Source of the DNA: CAISIP01 sp031396205
GTDB taxonomy: Bacteria; Pseudomonadota; Gammaproteobacteria; Burkholderiales; Burkholderiaceae_C
Direction: 5' to 3'
Assembly: GCA_031396205.1 (NCBI GenBank)
Contig: JANNKH010000089.1
Span: 6,312-70,311, forward strand
DNA: 64,000 bases
Shown here: in pieces, positions 32,065 through 41,036 of the stretch
Layout: each line of letters opens with the position of its first letter
How positions within the stretch are numbered: the first letter of the stretch is position 1
Notes under the pieces: generated by a model
Seen by the model: only the letters and a program-made list of their open reading frames with translations
Told to the model about the DNA's origin: nothing
The model's database searches: none
Made by a program: the position numbers and the translations under genes

Positions 32065-33225
32065 ATGACGCAGCAGACCTCCGATTGGCAATCCGGTGCC
32101 GCCGACCAGCACATCGGGCCCGACCGCCGTCGCGATTCCAACAGCGACCGCACGAGCCAGACCGACGACGAACGCATCAAGGCCATCACCGTGTTGCCCC
32201 CTCCTGATCATCTGATCCGCTTCTTCCCGATTGCCGGCACGCCTGTCGAAAAGCTCATTTTCTCGACCCGTCGCGGTATCCAGAACATCATGGCCGGATC
32301 GGATGACCGGATGCTGGTGGTCATTGGCCCATGCTCGATCCACGACCCGGTGGCGGCTCTGGAATACGCCCGAAAGCTGGTGGTGCAGCGCGAGAAATAC
32401 AAGGACACGCTGGAGATCGTGATGCGGGTGTATTTCGAGAAGCCGCGCACCACCGTGGGCTGGAAAGGCTTGATCAACGACCCGTACCTGGACGAAACGT
32501 TTCGCATCGATGAGGGCCTGCGCATCGCGCGCCAGTTGCTGATCGAGATCAACCGCCTGGGCTTGCCGGCCGGCAGCGAGTTCCTGGACGTGATCTCGCC
32601 GCAGTACCTGGGCGACCTGATCTCATGGGGCGCCATCGGCGCGCGCACCACCGAAAGCCAGGTGCACCGCGAACTGGCCTCCGGCCTGTCGGCACCGATC
32701 GGCTTCAAGAACGGCACTGACGGCAACATCAGGATCGCCACCGACGCGATCCAGGCCGCAGCCGGCGCTCACCATTTCCTGTCCGTGCACAAGAATGGCC
32801 AAGTCGCCATCGTGCAGACCAACGGCAACCAGAACTGCCATGTGATCCTGCGCGGCGGCAAGGCGCCGAACTATGACGCCGACAGTGTCGCCAAGGCCTG
32901 CAAGGAGCTGGCGACGGCGCAACTGCCCGGCACCCTCATGGTCGACTGCAGCCACGCCAACAGCAGCAAGCAGCATGAAAAGCAGCTGGACGTTGCGCGC
33001 AGCGTCGCGTCGCAGGTCGCAGGCGGTTCGGCCAGCGTATTTGGCCTGATGGTCGAGAGCCACCTGAAGGCCGGCGCACAGAAGTTCACCCCTGGCAAGG
33101 ACGACGCCGGCAAACTCGACTACGGCAAGAGCATCACCGACGCCTGCCTGGGTTGGGACCACTCGCTGGAATTGCTCGACGTCGTTTCCCAGTCGGTCAC
33201 CGCCCGCCGCAAGCGGGCGCGCTGA
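32065..33225 (+). CDS. aroG: Phospho-2-dehydro-3-deoxyheptonate aldolase (DAHP synthase, class I)
   Basis: DAHP synthase joins phosphoenolpyruvate and erythrose 4-phosphate, the first step of the shikimate pathway. The 386-residue class I enzyme has VVIGPCSIHDP, RVYFEKPRTTVGWKGLINDP (conserved KPRT), IGARTTESQVHRELASGLS, FKNGTDGNIRIA, and metal-ligand regions VDCSHANSSKQ and GLMVESHLKAG. The first 30 residues are polar and less conserved. Expression is probably controlled by the leader peptide and terminator directly upstream, responding to charged aromatic tRNAs. The allosteric type (Phe, Tyr or Trp) cannot be decided here; the Phe-rich leader hints at Phe. It is convergent with mpl, with only 20 bases between. 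Confidence 0.95.
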   Translation: MTQQTSDWQSGAADQHIGPDRRRDSNSDRTSQTDDERIKAITVLPPPDHLIRFFPIAGTPVEKLIFSTRRGIQNIMAGSDDRMLVVIGPCSIHDPVAALEYARKLVVQREKYKDTLEIVMRVYFEKPRTTVGWKGLINDPYLDETFRIDEGLRIARQLLIEINRLGLPAGSEFLDVISPQYLGDLISWGAIGARTTESQVHRELASGLSAPIGFKNGTDGNIRIATDAIQAAAGAHHFLSVHKNGQVAIVQTNGNQNCHVILRGGKAPNYDADSVAKACKELATAQLPGTLMVDCSHANSSKQHEKQLDVARSVASQVAGGSASVFGLMVESHLKAGAQKFTPGKDDAGKLDYGKSITDACLGWDHSLELLDVVSQSVTARRKRAR

Positions 33226-33245
33226 CCGCTCCCGCTTGCGCTGGC

Positions 33246-34730
33246 TCAGGCAACAGCGACGTTTGCACCGTGACCCGCCGGGGCATGCGCCTGCAACCGG
33301 GTCAGTAGCGTGTGGTGAATATCGCCGAAACCGCCATTGCTCATACACAGGATCTGATCACCTGGCCGGACCGACGCCAGAACCTGGCTGATCAGGGTCT
33401 CGATGTTGTCGGCGACCAGGGCCTTGTCGCCCAACGGCGCCAGCGCCTCGCGGGCATTCCATCCAAGGCCGCCGGCGTGGCAGAACGACAGGTCAGCCGC
33501 CGCCAGCGCCCAGGGCAACTGGGCTTTCATCGCACCCAATTTCATGGTGTTGGTCCGCGGCTCGAACACGGCCAGGATCCGTACCGCTGGCCCGACCTTG
33601 CGGCGCAACCCCTCCAGCGTCGTATGCATGGCCGTCGGATGATGCGCGAAATCGTCGTACAGCGCGATGGGCCTTGCGCCGGGAGGCGATCCGTCCAGCA
33701 GCACATTGCCGCGCAATTCCATGCGCCGGCGCACGTTCTGGAAATCGGCCAAAGCCTGCGCCGCGACGGCAGGGGCGACGCCCACATGCTCGGCCGCGGC
33801 GATCGCGGCCAGTGCGTTGAGCTGGTTGTGCATGCCGGTCAACGACCAGGCCACTGAGGCCACCGGCTCGCCACGGCACAGCACCTGGAACCGGTCTGGT
33901 TCGCCGCGCGCGGTGTAGTCACTGACCGTGGCGCCAAAACTGCGCTGCTCACTCCAGCAGCCGGCTGCCATCACCCGCACCAGGCTTTCCTCCAAGCCGT
34001 TGACGATGATGCGGCCACTGCCATGTGCTCCCATGCCCGGCACGATGCGCACCAGATGGCGAAACTGCCGCTCGATTGCGGCGAGGTCGTCAAAAATGTC
34101 CGCATGGTCGAACTCCAGGTTGTTCAGGATCGCGGTACGGGGGCGGTAATGGACGAACTTGCTGCGCTTGTCGAAGAAGGCGGTGTCGTATTCGTCGGCC
34201 TCGATGACAAACAAGGGCTTGCGCGCAGCGCCACCGGCCACGGCAGGTGGCGTTCCACCCAGCCGCGCCGAGACGGAGAAATTCATCGGCACGCCGCCGA
34301 TCAAAAACCCCGGCTGCAAGCCGGCGCACTCCAGTATCCAGGCGAGCATCGCGGTGGTCGTGGTCTTGCCGTGGGTTCCTGCCACGGCCAGCACATGGCG
34401 CCCGGCAAGCACATGCTCCGCCAGCCATTGCGGGCCACTGGTGTAGGGTGCGCCCGCGTCAAGAATGGCTTCCATCAGCGGATAACGCGGCGAGCCATCG
34501 GCCAGGATCGCCCGGCTAACCACGTTGCCGACAACGAACATATCGGGCCGCAATGCGAGCTGGTCGGCGCCGTATCCGTCCACCAGGTCGATGCCCAATC
34601 CACGCAACTGCTCGCTCATCGGTGGATACACGCCGCTGTCGCAACCGGTGACGGTATGACCCAATTCGCGCGCCAGTGCTGCCAGACCTCCCATGAAGGT
34701 GCCGCAGATGCCCAGTATGTGGATGTACAT
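33246..34730 (-). CDS. mpl: UDP-MurNAc:L-alanyl-gamma-D-glutamyl-meso-diaminopimelate ligase Mpl
   Basis: Mpl attaches recycled murein tripeptide to UDP-MurNAc, bypassing MurC, MurD and MurE. The 494-residue protein is a Mur ligase with MYIHILGICGTFMGGLAALA at the start, the P-loop VAGTHGKTTTTAMLAW, EADEYDTAFFDKRSKFVHY typical of Mpl rather than MurC, NNLEFDHADIF, and the C-terminal DDFAHHPTAM and FEPRTNTMK. A bypass ligase here fits the meso-diaminopimelate-type MurE at 4475. It is divergent from the hypothetical gene at 34826 with a 95-base gap. Confidence 0.95.
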   Translation of the reverse strand: MYIHILGICGTFMGGLAALARELGHTVTGCDSGVYPPMSEQLRGLGIDLVDGYGADQLALRPDMFVVGNVVSRAILADGSPRYPLMEAILDAGAPYTSGPQWLAEHVLAGRHVLAVAGTHGKTTTTAMLAWILECAGLQPGFLIGGVPMNFSVSARLGGTPPAVAGGAARKPLFVIEADEYDTAFFDKRSKFVHYRPRTAILNNLEFDHADIFDDLAAIERQFRHLVRIVPGMGAHGSGRIIVNGLEESLVRVMAAGCWSEQRSFGATVSDYTARGEPDRFQVLCRGEPVASVAWSLTGMHNQLNALAAIAAAEHVGVAPAVAAQALADFQNVRRRMELRGNVLLDGSPPGARPIALYDDFAHHPTAMHTTLEGLRRKVGPAVRILAVFEPRTNTMKLGAMKAQLPWALAAADLSFCHAGGLGWNAREALAPLGDKALVADNIETLISQVLASVRPGDQILCMSNGGFGDIHHTLLTRLQAHAPAGHGANVAVA

Positions 34731-34825
34731 CGTGCAATTTTAGGACACCGCCATGGCCGCTCCCGTCGGCGACACGCGCTCGCCAAGCACGGCGCACGAT
34801 CGCCGAATGCATGCACAATTGCCCG

Positions 34826-35431
34826 ATGGAACAAGGCGCCGATGGCTGGAAAGCCGAAATCGCCGCAGCCGCGGCCCGGCTGGTCGTGGAAGACGGGATG
34901 GAATACGGTCCCGCCAAGCGCCAGGCCGCCCGGATACTGGGCCTGCCGGCACGCACCCCCCTGCCTGGCAACGCCGATGTCGAAGACGCGGTGTTCGAGT
35001 ACATCGCGCTGTTTTGCGCTGACACCCAGCCACTCGAACTGGCTGCCTTGCGCGAACTGGCGCTACGCTGGATGGAGCGTATGGCGCCGTTCCGGCCGCA
35101 TCTGACGTCGTCGGTCTGGCGTGGCAGTGCGACGCGCCACTCCGACATCGTGATCGAGCTTTTCTGCGATGACTCCAAGTCGGCAGAGATCGCGCTGATC
35201 GACGCCCGGATCACCTATGCGCCGCGTACCGTCAACGGCATGCGAGGCGCGCCGGTGGACACGCTGAGTGTCACGGACCTCTGCGATGGCCTGAACGAGA
35301 TCGTCAATATCCATCTGCTCGTATATGACCTTGACGACCTGCGCGGCGCATTGCGCCATGATGCAAAAGACCGCGCGCCCAGGGGAAACCTCGCCGCCCT
35401 GCGAGAATTGATGGGCAAGCAAAGACCATGA
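34826..35431 (+). CDS. Conserved hypothetical protein next to mpl
   Basis: A 201-residue soluble protein that I do not assign to a function. The N-terminal third is helical (WKAEIAAAAARLVVEDGMEYGPAKRQAARIL). The middle contains a compact alpha/beta part, ATRHSDIVIELFCDDSKSAEIALIDARI, loosely recalling nucleotidyltransferase-type folds. In databases relatives are sometimes mislabelled as a Mur ligase because they lie beside mpl; nothing in the sequence supports that. The start at 34826 (MEQGADGWK) is preferred over an ATG at 34811. Its stop overlaps the start of the TlpA-like gene (ATGA at 35428), so the two are coupled. Confidence 0.75.
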   Translation: MEQGADGWKAEIAAAAARLVVEDGMEYGPAKRQAARILGLPARTPLPGNADVEDAVFEYIALFCADTQPLELAALRELALRWMERMAPFRPHLTSSVWRGSATRHSDIVIELFCDDSKSAEIALIDARITYAPRTVNGMRGAPVDTLSVTDLCDGLNEIVNIHLLVYDLDDLRGALRHDAKDRAPRGNLAALRELMGKQRP

Positions 35432-36009
35432 ACGGACTGCCCACTCCAGACCACACCCGCGACATTGGCAACCCAGCATCGTGGAGTGGGGCGCGCCGAC
35501 GCTGGCTGTTCGGGGCGACGGCCGTTGCCGCGACGCTGGGGGGCGCCGGCATCGCTTGGTGGCAAGCGCGGCCCGGCAGCGCAGCGGTACCGGCTCCAGC
35601 GTCGTTGTGGAGCATGGTTTTTCCGACACCCGACGGGGATTCGCTGCCCCTGCAAACCTTCGCAGGCAAACCGTTGCTGCTCAATTTCTGGGCCACCTGG
35701 TGCCCGCCGTGCGTCGAGGAAATGCCGCTATTGGATCGCTTCTACGATGAAAACAAGACAAACGGATGGCAAGTCCTTGGAATCGCGGTCGACAACGGAG
35801 CCGCCGTGAAACGCTTCCTGCAACAGACACCGGTGCGATTTCCAATTGCGCTGGCCGGCATGTCCGGCGTCGAACTCAGCCGTTCACTTGGCAACCTGGG
35901 CGGCGGATTGCCCTTCACCGTGGTGTTGAACAGTGCCGGTCTCATAGCCCAACGTAAAATGGGCCGGGTCAGCCCACAAGACCTGCAGCAATGGCGGGGC
36001 CTGCGTTAG
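35428..36009 (+). CDS. TlpA-like periplasmic thiol-disulfide oxidoreductase
   Basis: The 193-residue protein has an N-terminal membrane anchor or signal (RRRWLFGATAVAATLGGAGIAWW) and a thioredoxin-fold domain with the redox motif WCPPC (C92 and C95) in LLNFWATWCPPCVEEMPLLD, then GIAVDNGAAVKRFL and the cis-proline region GGLPFTVVLN. It probably reduces or oxidises periplasmic disulfides, for instance in cytochrome c maturation. It is coupled to the gene before it. In many Burkholderiales I recall aroQ between this gene and accB; here 170 noncoding bases follow. Confidence 0.88.
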   Translation: MNGLPTPDHTRDIGNPASWSGARRRWLFGATAVAATLGGAGIAWWQARPGSAAVPAPASLWSMVFPTPDGDSLPLQTFAGKPLLLNFWATWCPPCVEEMPLLDRFYDENKTNGWQVLGIAVDNGAAVKRFLQQTPVRFPIALAGMSGVELSRSLGNLGGGLPFTVVLNSAGLIAQRKMGRVSPQDLQQWRGLR

Positions 36010-36090
36010 CGCTGGCGACCATCGCCAGCGGGGCCTGCACTGGGTGAACAACGCCAGCCGCCTCGCAAGCACCAACCTGAAGATAGGAGC

Positions 36091-36118
36091 TTGATCGCTA
36101 AATTTGAACGAAGATAAC
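36091..36118 (+). promoter_or_regulatory. Possible accBC promoter
   Basis: TTGATC at 36091-36096 and GATAAC at 36113-36118 are 16 bases apart, giving a sigma-70-like pair 62 bases before the accB start. The 36085-36170 stretch is much richer in A+T than its surroundings, fitting a promoter and untranslated leader. No operator or riboswitch is evident. This is a weak prediction from hexamer match and spacing only. Confidence 0.35.
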
Positions 36119-36179
36119 CGCTTTTGTTCAATATTTGAGGTAAATTTGCGGACCACAATTATCAGTCGTTGGAGACACC

Positions 36180-36638
36180 ATGGACCTGCGAAAACTCAAA
36201 ACACTGATCGATCTGGTTTCCGATTCGAACGTGTCGGAACTGGAAATCACGGAGGCCGAAGGAAAAGTTCGCATTGTCAAAGGCGGCTTTGCCCCGGTTC
36301 AGTACCACGCTGGCGCACATTCATCTGCGCCAGCGCCAGCCGTGGCGCCGGTAGCGTCGACCACTCCTGCCGCAGCACAAGCTGCGGCGCCTGAGGCGCC
36401 CGCCAACCATGTCGTGAAGTCTCCGATGGTGGGCACCTTCTACCGCAGTGCCTCACCCGGGGCCAAGCCATTTATCGAGATTGGCAGCACGGTCAAGGAA
36501 GGCGAAACGGTCTGCATCGTCGAGGCGATGAAGATCCTCAACGAGATCGAGGCCGATAAGTCCGGCGTGGTGACCAACATCCTGTGCGTCAACGGCCAGG
36601 CAGTCGAATACGGACAACCGTTGTTCGAGATCGCCTGA
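36180..36638 (+). CDS. accB: Biotin carboxyl carrier protein of acetyl-CoA carboxylase (AccB)
   Basis: AccB carries biotin between the biotin carboxylase and carboxyltransferase halves of acetyl-CoA carboxylase, the first step of fatty acid synthesis. The 152-residue protein has an N-terminal segment with LKTLIDLVSDSNVSELEI, a flexible Ala/Pro-rich linker (about residues 45-80) and the biotinyl domain with VKSPMVGTFYRSASPGAKPF and the biotin-attachment lysine K118 in VEAMKILNEIEAD. A TTGGAGAC precedes the ATG. accC follows after 18 bases, the standard pair. Confidence 0.96.
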   Translation: MDLRKLKTLIDLVSDSNVSELEITEAEGKVRIVKGGFAPVQYHAGAHSSAPAPAVAPVASTTPAAAQAAAPEAPANHVVKSPMVGTFYRSASPGAKPFIEIGSTVKEGETVCIVEAMKILNEIEADKSGVVTNILCVNGQAVEYGQPLFEIA

Positions 36639-36656
36639 CCAAGGACCGCACAATCC

Positions 36657-38006
36657 ATGTTCAAGAAAATTCTGGTCGCCAATCGCGGCGAAATAGCGCT
36701 ACGCATCCAGCGCGCCTGCCGCGAATTGGGCGTCACCGCGGTGATGGTGTACTCGGAGGCAGACCGGCAAGCGAAATACATCAAACTGGCGGACGAGGCA
36801 GTGTGCATCGGGCCGGCGCCTTCGGCGCTGAGTTACCTCAATATGCCAGCCATTATTTCGGCGGCGGAGGTGACGGATGCCGAAGCAATTCACCCCGGCT
36901 ACGGCTTCCTCAGTGAGAACGCCGGCTTTGCCGAGCGGGTCGAGAAAAGCGGCTTCCAGTTCATTGGCCCGACGCCGGAATCGATCCGCATCATGGGCGA
37001 CAAGGTGTCGGCCAAGCAGGCCATGATCAAGGCCGGCGTGCCTTGCGTTCCCGGATCGGAAGGCGAGTTGCCGGAAGATTCCGTGCAGATACGGCGCATT
37101 GCCAAGAGCATTGGCTACCCGGTCATCATCAAGGCGGCCGGCGGCGGCGGCGGTCGCGGCATGCGCGTCGTGCATACCGAAGCCGCACTGGTCAATGCGG
37201 TCCAGATGACCAAGGGCGAGGCAGGCGCGGCCTTCGGCAATCCTGCGGTGTACATGGAAAAATTCCTGCAGAACCCGCGCCATATCGAAATCCAGATCAT
37301 GGCCGACAAGTTCAAGAACGTGGTCTACCTGGGCGAGCGCGACTGCTCGATGCAGCGGCGCCACCAGAAGGTCATCGAGGAAGCACCAGCACCTGGCATT
37401 GCGCGCAAGCTGATCGAGCGCATCGGCGAGCGCTGCGTTGCGGCCTGCAAGAAGATCGGCTATCGCGGCGCCGGCACGTTCGAGTTCCTGTTCGAGAACG
37501 GCGAGTTCTATTTCATCGAGATGAACACCCGGGTCCAGGTGGAACACCCGGTTACCGAGTGGATCACCGGGGTGGATATCGTCAAGACCCAGATCATGGT
37601 CGCGGCCGGAGAAAAACTGCCGTTCACCCAGCGCCAGGTCGAGATCCGGGGACACGCGATCGAGTGCAGGATCAATGCCGAAGACGCCTACAAGTTCGTG
37701 CCTTCGCCCGGCCGCATCACGATGTGGCACCCACCGGGCGGCCCTGGCGTGCGGGTCGACTCGCATATCTACACCAATTATTTCGTTCCGCCCAACTACG
37801 ACTCGATGATCGGCAAGATCATCGTGCATGGCGACACGCGCGAGCAGGCGCTGGCGCGCATGCGCACCGCCCTGGGCGAGACCGTGGTCGAAGGCATCAA
37901 TACCAACATTCCACTGCACCGGGAACTGATGGTCGATGCCCGGTTCTGTAGTGGCGGCACCAACATCCATTACCTGGAAGAGTGGCTTGTGCAACACAAG
38001 CGCTGA
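36657..38006 (+). CDS. accC: Biotin carboxylase subunit of acetyl-CoA carboxylase (AccC)
   Basis: AccC is the ATP-grasp enzyme that carboxylates biotin on AccB using bicarbonate. The 449-residue protein begins KILVANRGEIALRIQRACRE and has HPGYGFLSENAGFAE, the glycine-rich loop IKAAGGGGGRGMRVV, RDCSMQRRHQKVIEEAPAP, EFYFIEMNTRVQVEHPVTE and GHAIECRINAED. All main catalytic blocks are intact and the length is typical. Confidence 0.98.
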   Translation: MFKKILVANRGEIALRIQRACRELGVTAVMVYSEADRQAKYIKLADEAVCIGPAPSALSYLNMPAIISAAEVTDAEAIHPGYGFLSENAGFAERVEKSGFQFIGPTPESIRIMGDKVSAKQAMIKAGVPCVPGSEGELPEDSVQIRRIAKSIGYPVIIKAAGGGGGRGMRVVHTEAALVNAVQMTKGEAGAAFGNPAVYMEKFLQNPRHIEIQIMADKFKNVVYLGERDCSMQRRHQKVIEEAPAPGIARKLIERIGERCVAACKKIGYRGAGTFEFLFENGEFYFIEMNTRVQVEHPVTEWITGVDIVKTQIMVAAGEKLPFTQRQVEIRGHAIECRINAEDAYKFVPSPGRITMWHPPGGPGVRVDSHIYTNYFVPPNYDSMIGKIIVHGDTREQALARMRTALGETVVEGINTNIPLHRELMVDARFCSGGTNIHYLEEWLVQHKR

Positions 38007-38015
38007 TAGGGTGGC

Positions 38016-38903
38016 ATGTTCGAGCTGAACCTGCTGTGTCCGCAAGACCGTGTCGAACAGCTTGCCGACGCCCTTGAGGCGCTGCAGGCGCAGAGTGTCA
38101 GCGTCGAGGATGCCGACGCACTGACCGATTCCGAGCAGGCCGTTTTCGGCGAACCGGGCATGGTGCCGACACACATCGGTTGGCGCCATTCATCGATCAA
38201 GGCCCTGTTCACCAGCGCCTCAATGGCGCAGGATGCGGCACAGATTCTCGGCGCCCAGGACTTTTTCACCGACTGTTCCAACCAGGGCATCACCGCGCTG
38301 GAGCAGCAAGACTGGGTAAGACTCACACAATCGCAGTTCCAACCGGTGCCGATCACCGACGACTTCTGGATCGTTCCGACCTGGCACGAACCACCGGCAG
38401 AAGCGACCCATTGCATCCGACTCGACCCCGGCCTGGCATTTGGTACTGGCACCCACCCTACGACCCGCATGTGCCTGCAATGGATCGCACAAACACGGGG
38501 TGGCGAAGGTCTGGGCCGCGTGCTGGACTATGGCTGTGGCTCGGGCATCCTGGCCATTGCCGCGGCGAAGTTCGGCGCGAGCGCGGTCGAGGCGCTGGAC
38601 ATCGATCCGGCGGCTGTCGAATCGTCCAAGCTCAATGCTGCGGCAAACCAGGTCAGCATCGCCTGCGGATTGCCCGAGCAGGCCAGCGGCCAATACCAGA
38701 CCGTGCTGGCCAATATCCTGGCGACACCGCTCAAGGTGCTGGCACCCCTGCTGTGCGCACGGGTCGCGCCGGGCGGGCGATTGGTGCTGTCGGGCATTCT
38801 CGAGCGCCAGGCCGCGGAACTGACTGCCGCCTATGCACCGATCATGCAATTGGAGGTGGCCGCGACACAGGACGGCTGGATCCTGATGACGGCGCACAAC
38901 TGA
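38016..38903 (+). CDS. prmA: Ribosomal protein L11 methyltransferase PrmA
   Basis: PrmA trimethylates ribosomal protein L11 at several positions using S-adenosylmethionine. The 295-residue protein has an N-terminal substrate-recognition domain and a class I methyltransferase domain with LDPGLAFGTGTHPTTRMCLQ, VLDYGCGSGILAIAAAKFGA, DIDPAAVESSKLNA and the catalytic NILATPLKVLAPLL region. It follows accC after 9 bases, a conserved arrangement in betaproteobacteria. Confidence 0.95.
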   Translation: MFELNLLCPQDRVEQLADALEALQAQSVSVEDADALTDSEQAVFGEPGMVPTHIGWRHSSIKALFTSASMAQDAAQILGAQDFFTDCSNQGITALEQQDWVRLTQSQFQPVPITDDFWIVPTWHEPPAEATHCIRLDPGLAFGTGTHPTTRMCLQWIAQTRGGEGLGRVLDYGCGSGILAIAAAKFGASAVEALDIDPAAVESSKLNAAANQVSIACGLPEQASGQYQTVLANILATPLKVLAPLLCARVAPGGRLVLSGILERQAAELTAAYAPIMQLEVAATQDGWILMTAHN

Positions 38904-38933
38904 GCCTGGCTGCGCCACTACAATCACTGCGCC

Positions 38934-40013
38934 ATGAGCCTGATCACACGATGCCCGACATGCGAAACCATGTTCCGGGTCGTGCCGGATCAACTGAGGG
39001 TGTCCGAGGGGTGGGTCCGATGTGGCCATTGTTCGGAGGTGTTCGACGCGACGCAACACATGGTGTCAGACCCTGGCGCAGCGGCGCCGACCGCGACAAC
39101 GCAACCGCAATCCCCAACAGCGATCGTCGCGTCGGGGAGTGCAACAAAGGCTGACGCCACGGCGAAGTCGGCGCCGCAGTCCCAACCAGTAGCGACAACG
39201 GCAATGCCGCCGCCCACCCGGCTGCGGGCAAGCGCCACTGGAACCGCGCCAACCACCAGCGCGACCGCGGCCCCAGCACCGACGCTGGACCACAACGCCT
39301 TGCACGTGGCGGAAGCGACGGCCGAGACGCCCGATTGGCTCGACTCTCCGACGACCGATCCGCAGACCGTCATATTGCCGTCGGACCCGGAGTCAAGCGA
39401 CGAAGCCGATACCCTGCCCCCGTCGGATCTGGAGCCGCGGCTACCCGAAGCCGTAGTCGCCAGTGCATCGCAGTCTGCAACCGACGCGCCCGAAGTGTCG
39501 TTCCTGCGTGGTGACCAGCAGGAATCCATCTGGCGCCGGCCCGTTGTGCGGATCGGACTCATTGTCGTGCTGCTGGCGCTGCTCGCCTTTCTGGCTGCCC
39601 AGATCCTGCTCAAGGAGCGGGACCGCGTCGCCGCGGTGCAGCCTGCGATGCTGCCGGTATTGCAGGCACTGTGCGTAGCGGCGGGTTGCAGCGTGTCGCC
39701 ATTGCGCCAGATCGAGTCCGTCTTGATCGACAGCTCGTCGTTCAGCCGGGTGCGCGGCGACGACTACCGACTGGGCTTTTCGCTCAAGAATACCGCCGCC
39801 ATCGACATCGCCATGCCGGCGATCGAACTTTCACTGACCGACCCGCAGGATCAGCCTATTGTGCGCCGCGTGATCCAGCCGACCGACTTCGGCGCACGCT
39901 CTGCGGCGCTGGCAGCGGCGTCTGTCTGGACGGGCTCGCTGGCGCTTACGGTCCAGCCCGGCGCTGGCTCGGACCGCATCGCCGGTTACCGCCTGCTCGC
40001 GTTTTATCCCTGA
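38934..40013 (+). CDS. Zinc-ribbon DUF3426-type membrane protein
   Basis: A 359-residue protein with an N-terminal zinc ribbon (C7, C10, C30 and C33 in CPTC and CGHC), a long disordered, Ala/Thr/Pro-rich linker with acidic patches (about 45-195), one membrane segment (IGLIVVLLALLAFLAAQILL) and a C-terminal beta domain with SSSFSRVRGDDYRLGFSLKN and GYRLLAFYP. This is the MJ0042-type zinc finger plus DUF3426 layout found next to prmA. It is probably an inner-membrane protein with the zinc ribbon in the cytoplasm; the function is unknown. Confidence 0.88.
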   Translation: MSLITRCPTCETMFRVVPDQLRVSEGWVRCGHCSEVFDATQHMVSDPGAAAPTATTQPQSPTAIVASGSATKADATAKSAPQSQPVATTAMPPPTRLRASATGTAPTTSATAAPAPTLDHNALHVAEATAETPDWLDSPTTDPQTVILPSDPESSDEADTLPPSDLEPRLPEAVVASASQSATDAPEVSFLRGDQQESIWRRPVVRIGLIVVLLALLAFLAAQILLKERDRVAAVQPAMLPVLQALCVAAGCSVSPLRQIESVLIDSSSFSRVRGDDYRLGFSLKNTAAIDIAMPAIELSLTDPQDQPIVRRVIQPTDFGARSAALAAASVWTGSLALTVQPGAGSDRIAGYRLLAFYP

Positions 40014-40031
40014 ACTATCTAGGCATCTGCC

Positions 40032-40934
40032 ATGGCTTCCATCATCTGCGGCTCGATGGCCTTTGACACCATCATGAATTTCGAGGGTCGGTTCAAGGAC
40101 CAGATCCTGCCTGAGCAACTGCATATCCTGAATGTGTCGTTTCTGGTTCCGTCGTTGCGGCGCGACTTCGGTGGTTGCGCCGGCAACATTGCCTATGCCC
40201 TGAAGTCGCTGGGAGGCGAGCCCTTGCCCATGGCCACGATCGGCGTTGACGGGGATGTGTATCTGAAACGCTTGCAGGACCAGGGCATCAACAGCGAATT
40301 CGTGCGCACGATCGATGACGCCTACACCGCCCAGGCGATGATCATCACCGATACCGACAACAACCAGATCAACGGCTTTCATCCGGGCGCCATGGAGCAG
40401 GCCTGGCAGAACCGGATCACGGCACGGGCCGACATCCGATTGGGCATCATCGCGCCCGACGGGCGCGAGGCGATGGTGCAGCATGCGGCGCAATTTGCGC
40501 AGGCCGGCATTCCGTTCATCTTCGATCCCGGTCAGCAACTGCCGCGTTTCGACGGTGCCGAGCTGCGCGACTTCGTTACCAAGGCAAGCTGGGTCGCAGT
40601 CAACGACTACGAGGGCAAAATGCTCAGCGACCGCACAGGCTGGGACAACGCCGAAATATCACGCAAGGTGCGCGGACTGATCGTCACCATTGGCGCGCAG
40701 GGAAGCGAGGTATGGGTCAACGGCGTCAAGACCCATGTACCGGCCATCGAGGCGGTGGCCGTCGTGGACCCTACCGGTTGCGGCGACGCCTATCGAGGCG
40801 CGCTGTTGTTCGGCCTGGAGCGCGGATGGCCTCTGGAGCGCTGCGCCCGATTGGGCAACCAGCTGGGTTCGATCAAGATTGCACAGCGCGGTCCGCAAAA
40901 CTACAGCATCGACCCGGCACTGATCGATCAGTAG
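40032..40934 (+). CDS. PfkB-family carbohydrate/nucleoside kinase
   Basis: A 300-residue ribokinase-fold kinase. It shows the N-terminal glycine motif in RDFGGCAGNIAYALKSLGGE, and the C-terminal PfkB signature VDPTGCGDAYRGALLFGLE, in which the aspartate of GCGDA is the catalytic base and the glycines form the anion hole. The sequence leans to the adenosine kinase-like branch in the N-terminal part (CGSMAFDTIMNFEGRF), but the substrate is not certain. The start ATG is 18 bases after the preceding gene, with which it is probably co-transcribed. A terminator for the opposite strand lies beyond the stop. Confidence 0.88.
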   Translation: MASIICGSMAFDTIMNFEGRFKDQILPEQLHILNVSFLVPSLRRDFGGCAGNIAYALKSLGGEPLPMATIGVDGDVYLKRLQDQGINSEFVRTIDDAYTAQAMIITDTDNNQINGFHPGAMEQAWQNRITARADIRLGIIAPDGREAMVQHAAQFAQAGIPFIFDPGQQLPRFDGAELRDFVTKASWVAVNDYEGKMLSDRTGWDNAEISRKVRGLIVTIGAQGSEVWVNGVKTHVPAIEAVAVVDPTGCGDAYRGALLFGLERGWPLERCARLGNQLGSIKIAQRGPQNYSIDPALIDQ

Positions 40935-40981
40935 CGGGTGCATGCACCTGTCGGTGCAACCGCGTGGCTTATCGGCGCATC

Positions 40982-41015
40982 AAAAAAAAGCCCGACACCA
41001 GAAGGCATCGGGCTT
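40982..41015 (-). terminator. Intrinsic terminator of the histone H1-like gene
   Basis: On the minus strand, AAGCCCGA (41015-41008) pairs with TCGGGCTT (40995-40988) around a 12-base loop and is followed by a run of eight Ts (complement of 40982-40989). It sits 21 bases beyond the stop of the histone H1-like gene. It may also slow transcription arriving from the kinase gene on the plus strand, but has no T-run in that direction. Confidence 0.85.
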
Positions 41016-41036
41016 GAGGCGAACACTCAGGTTCGC

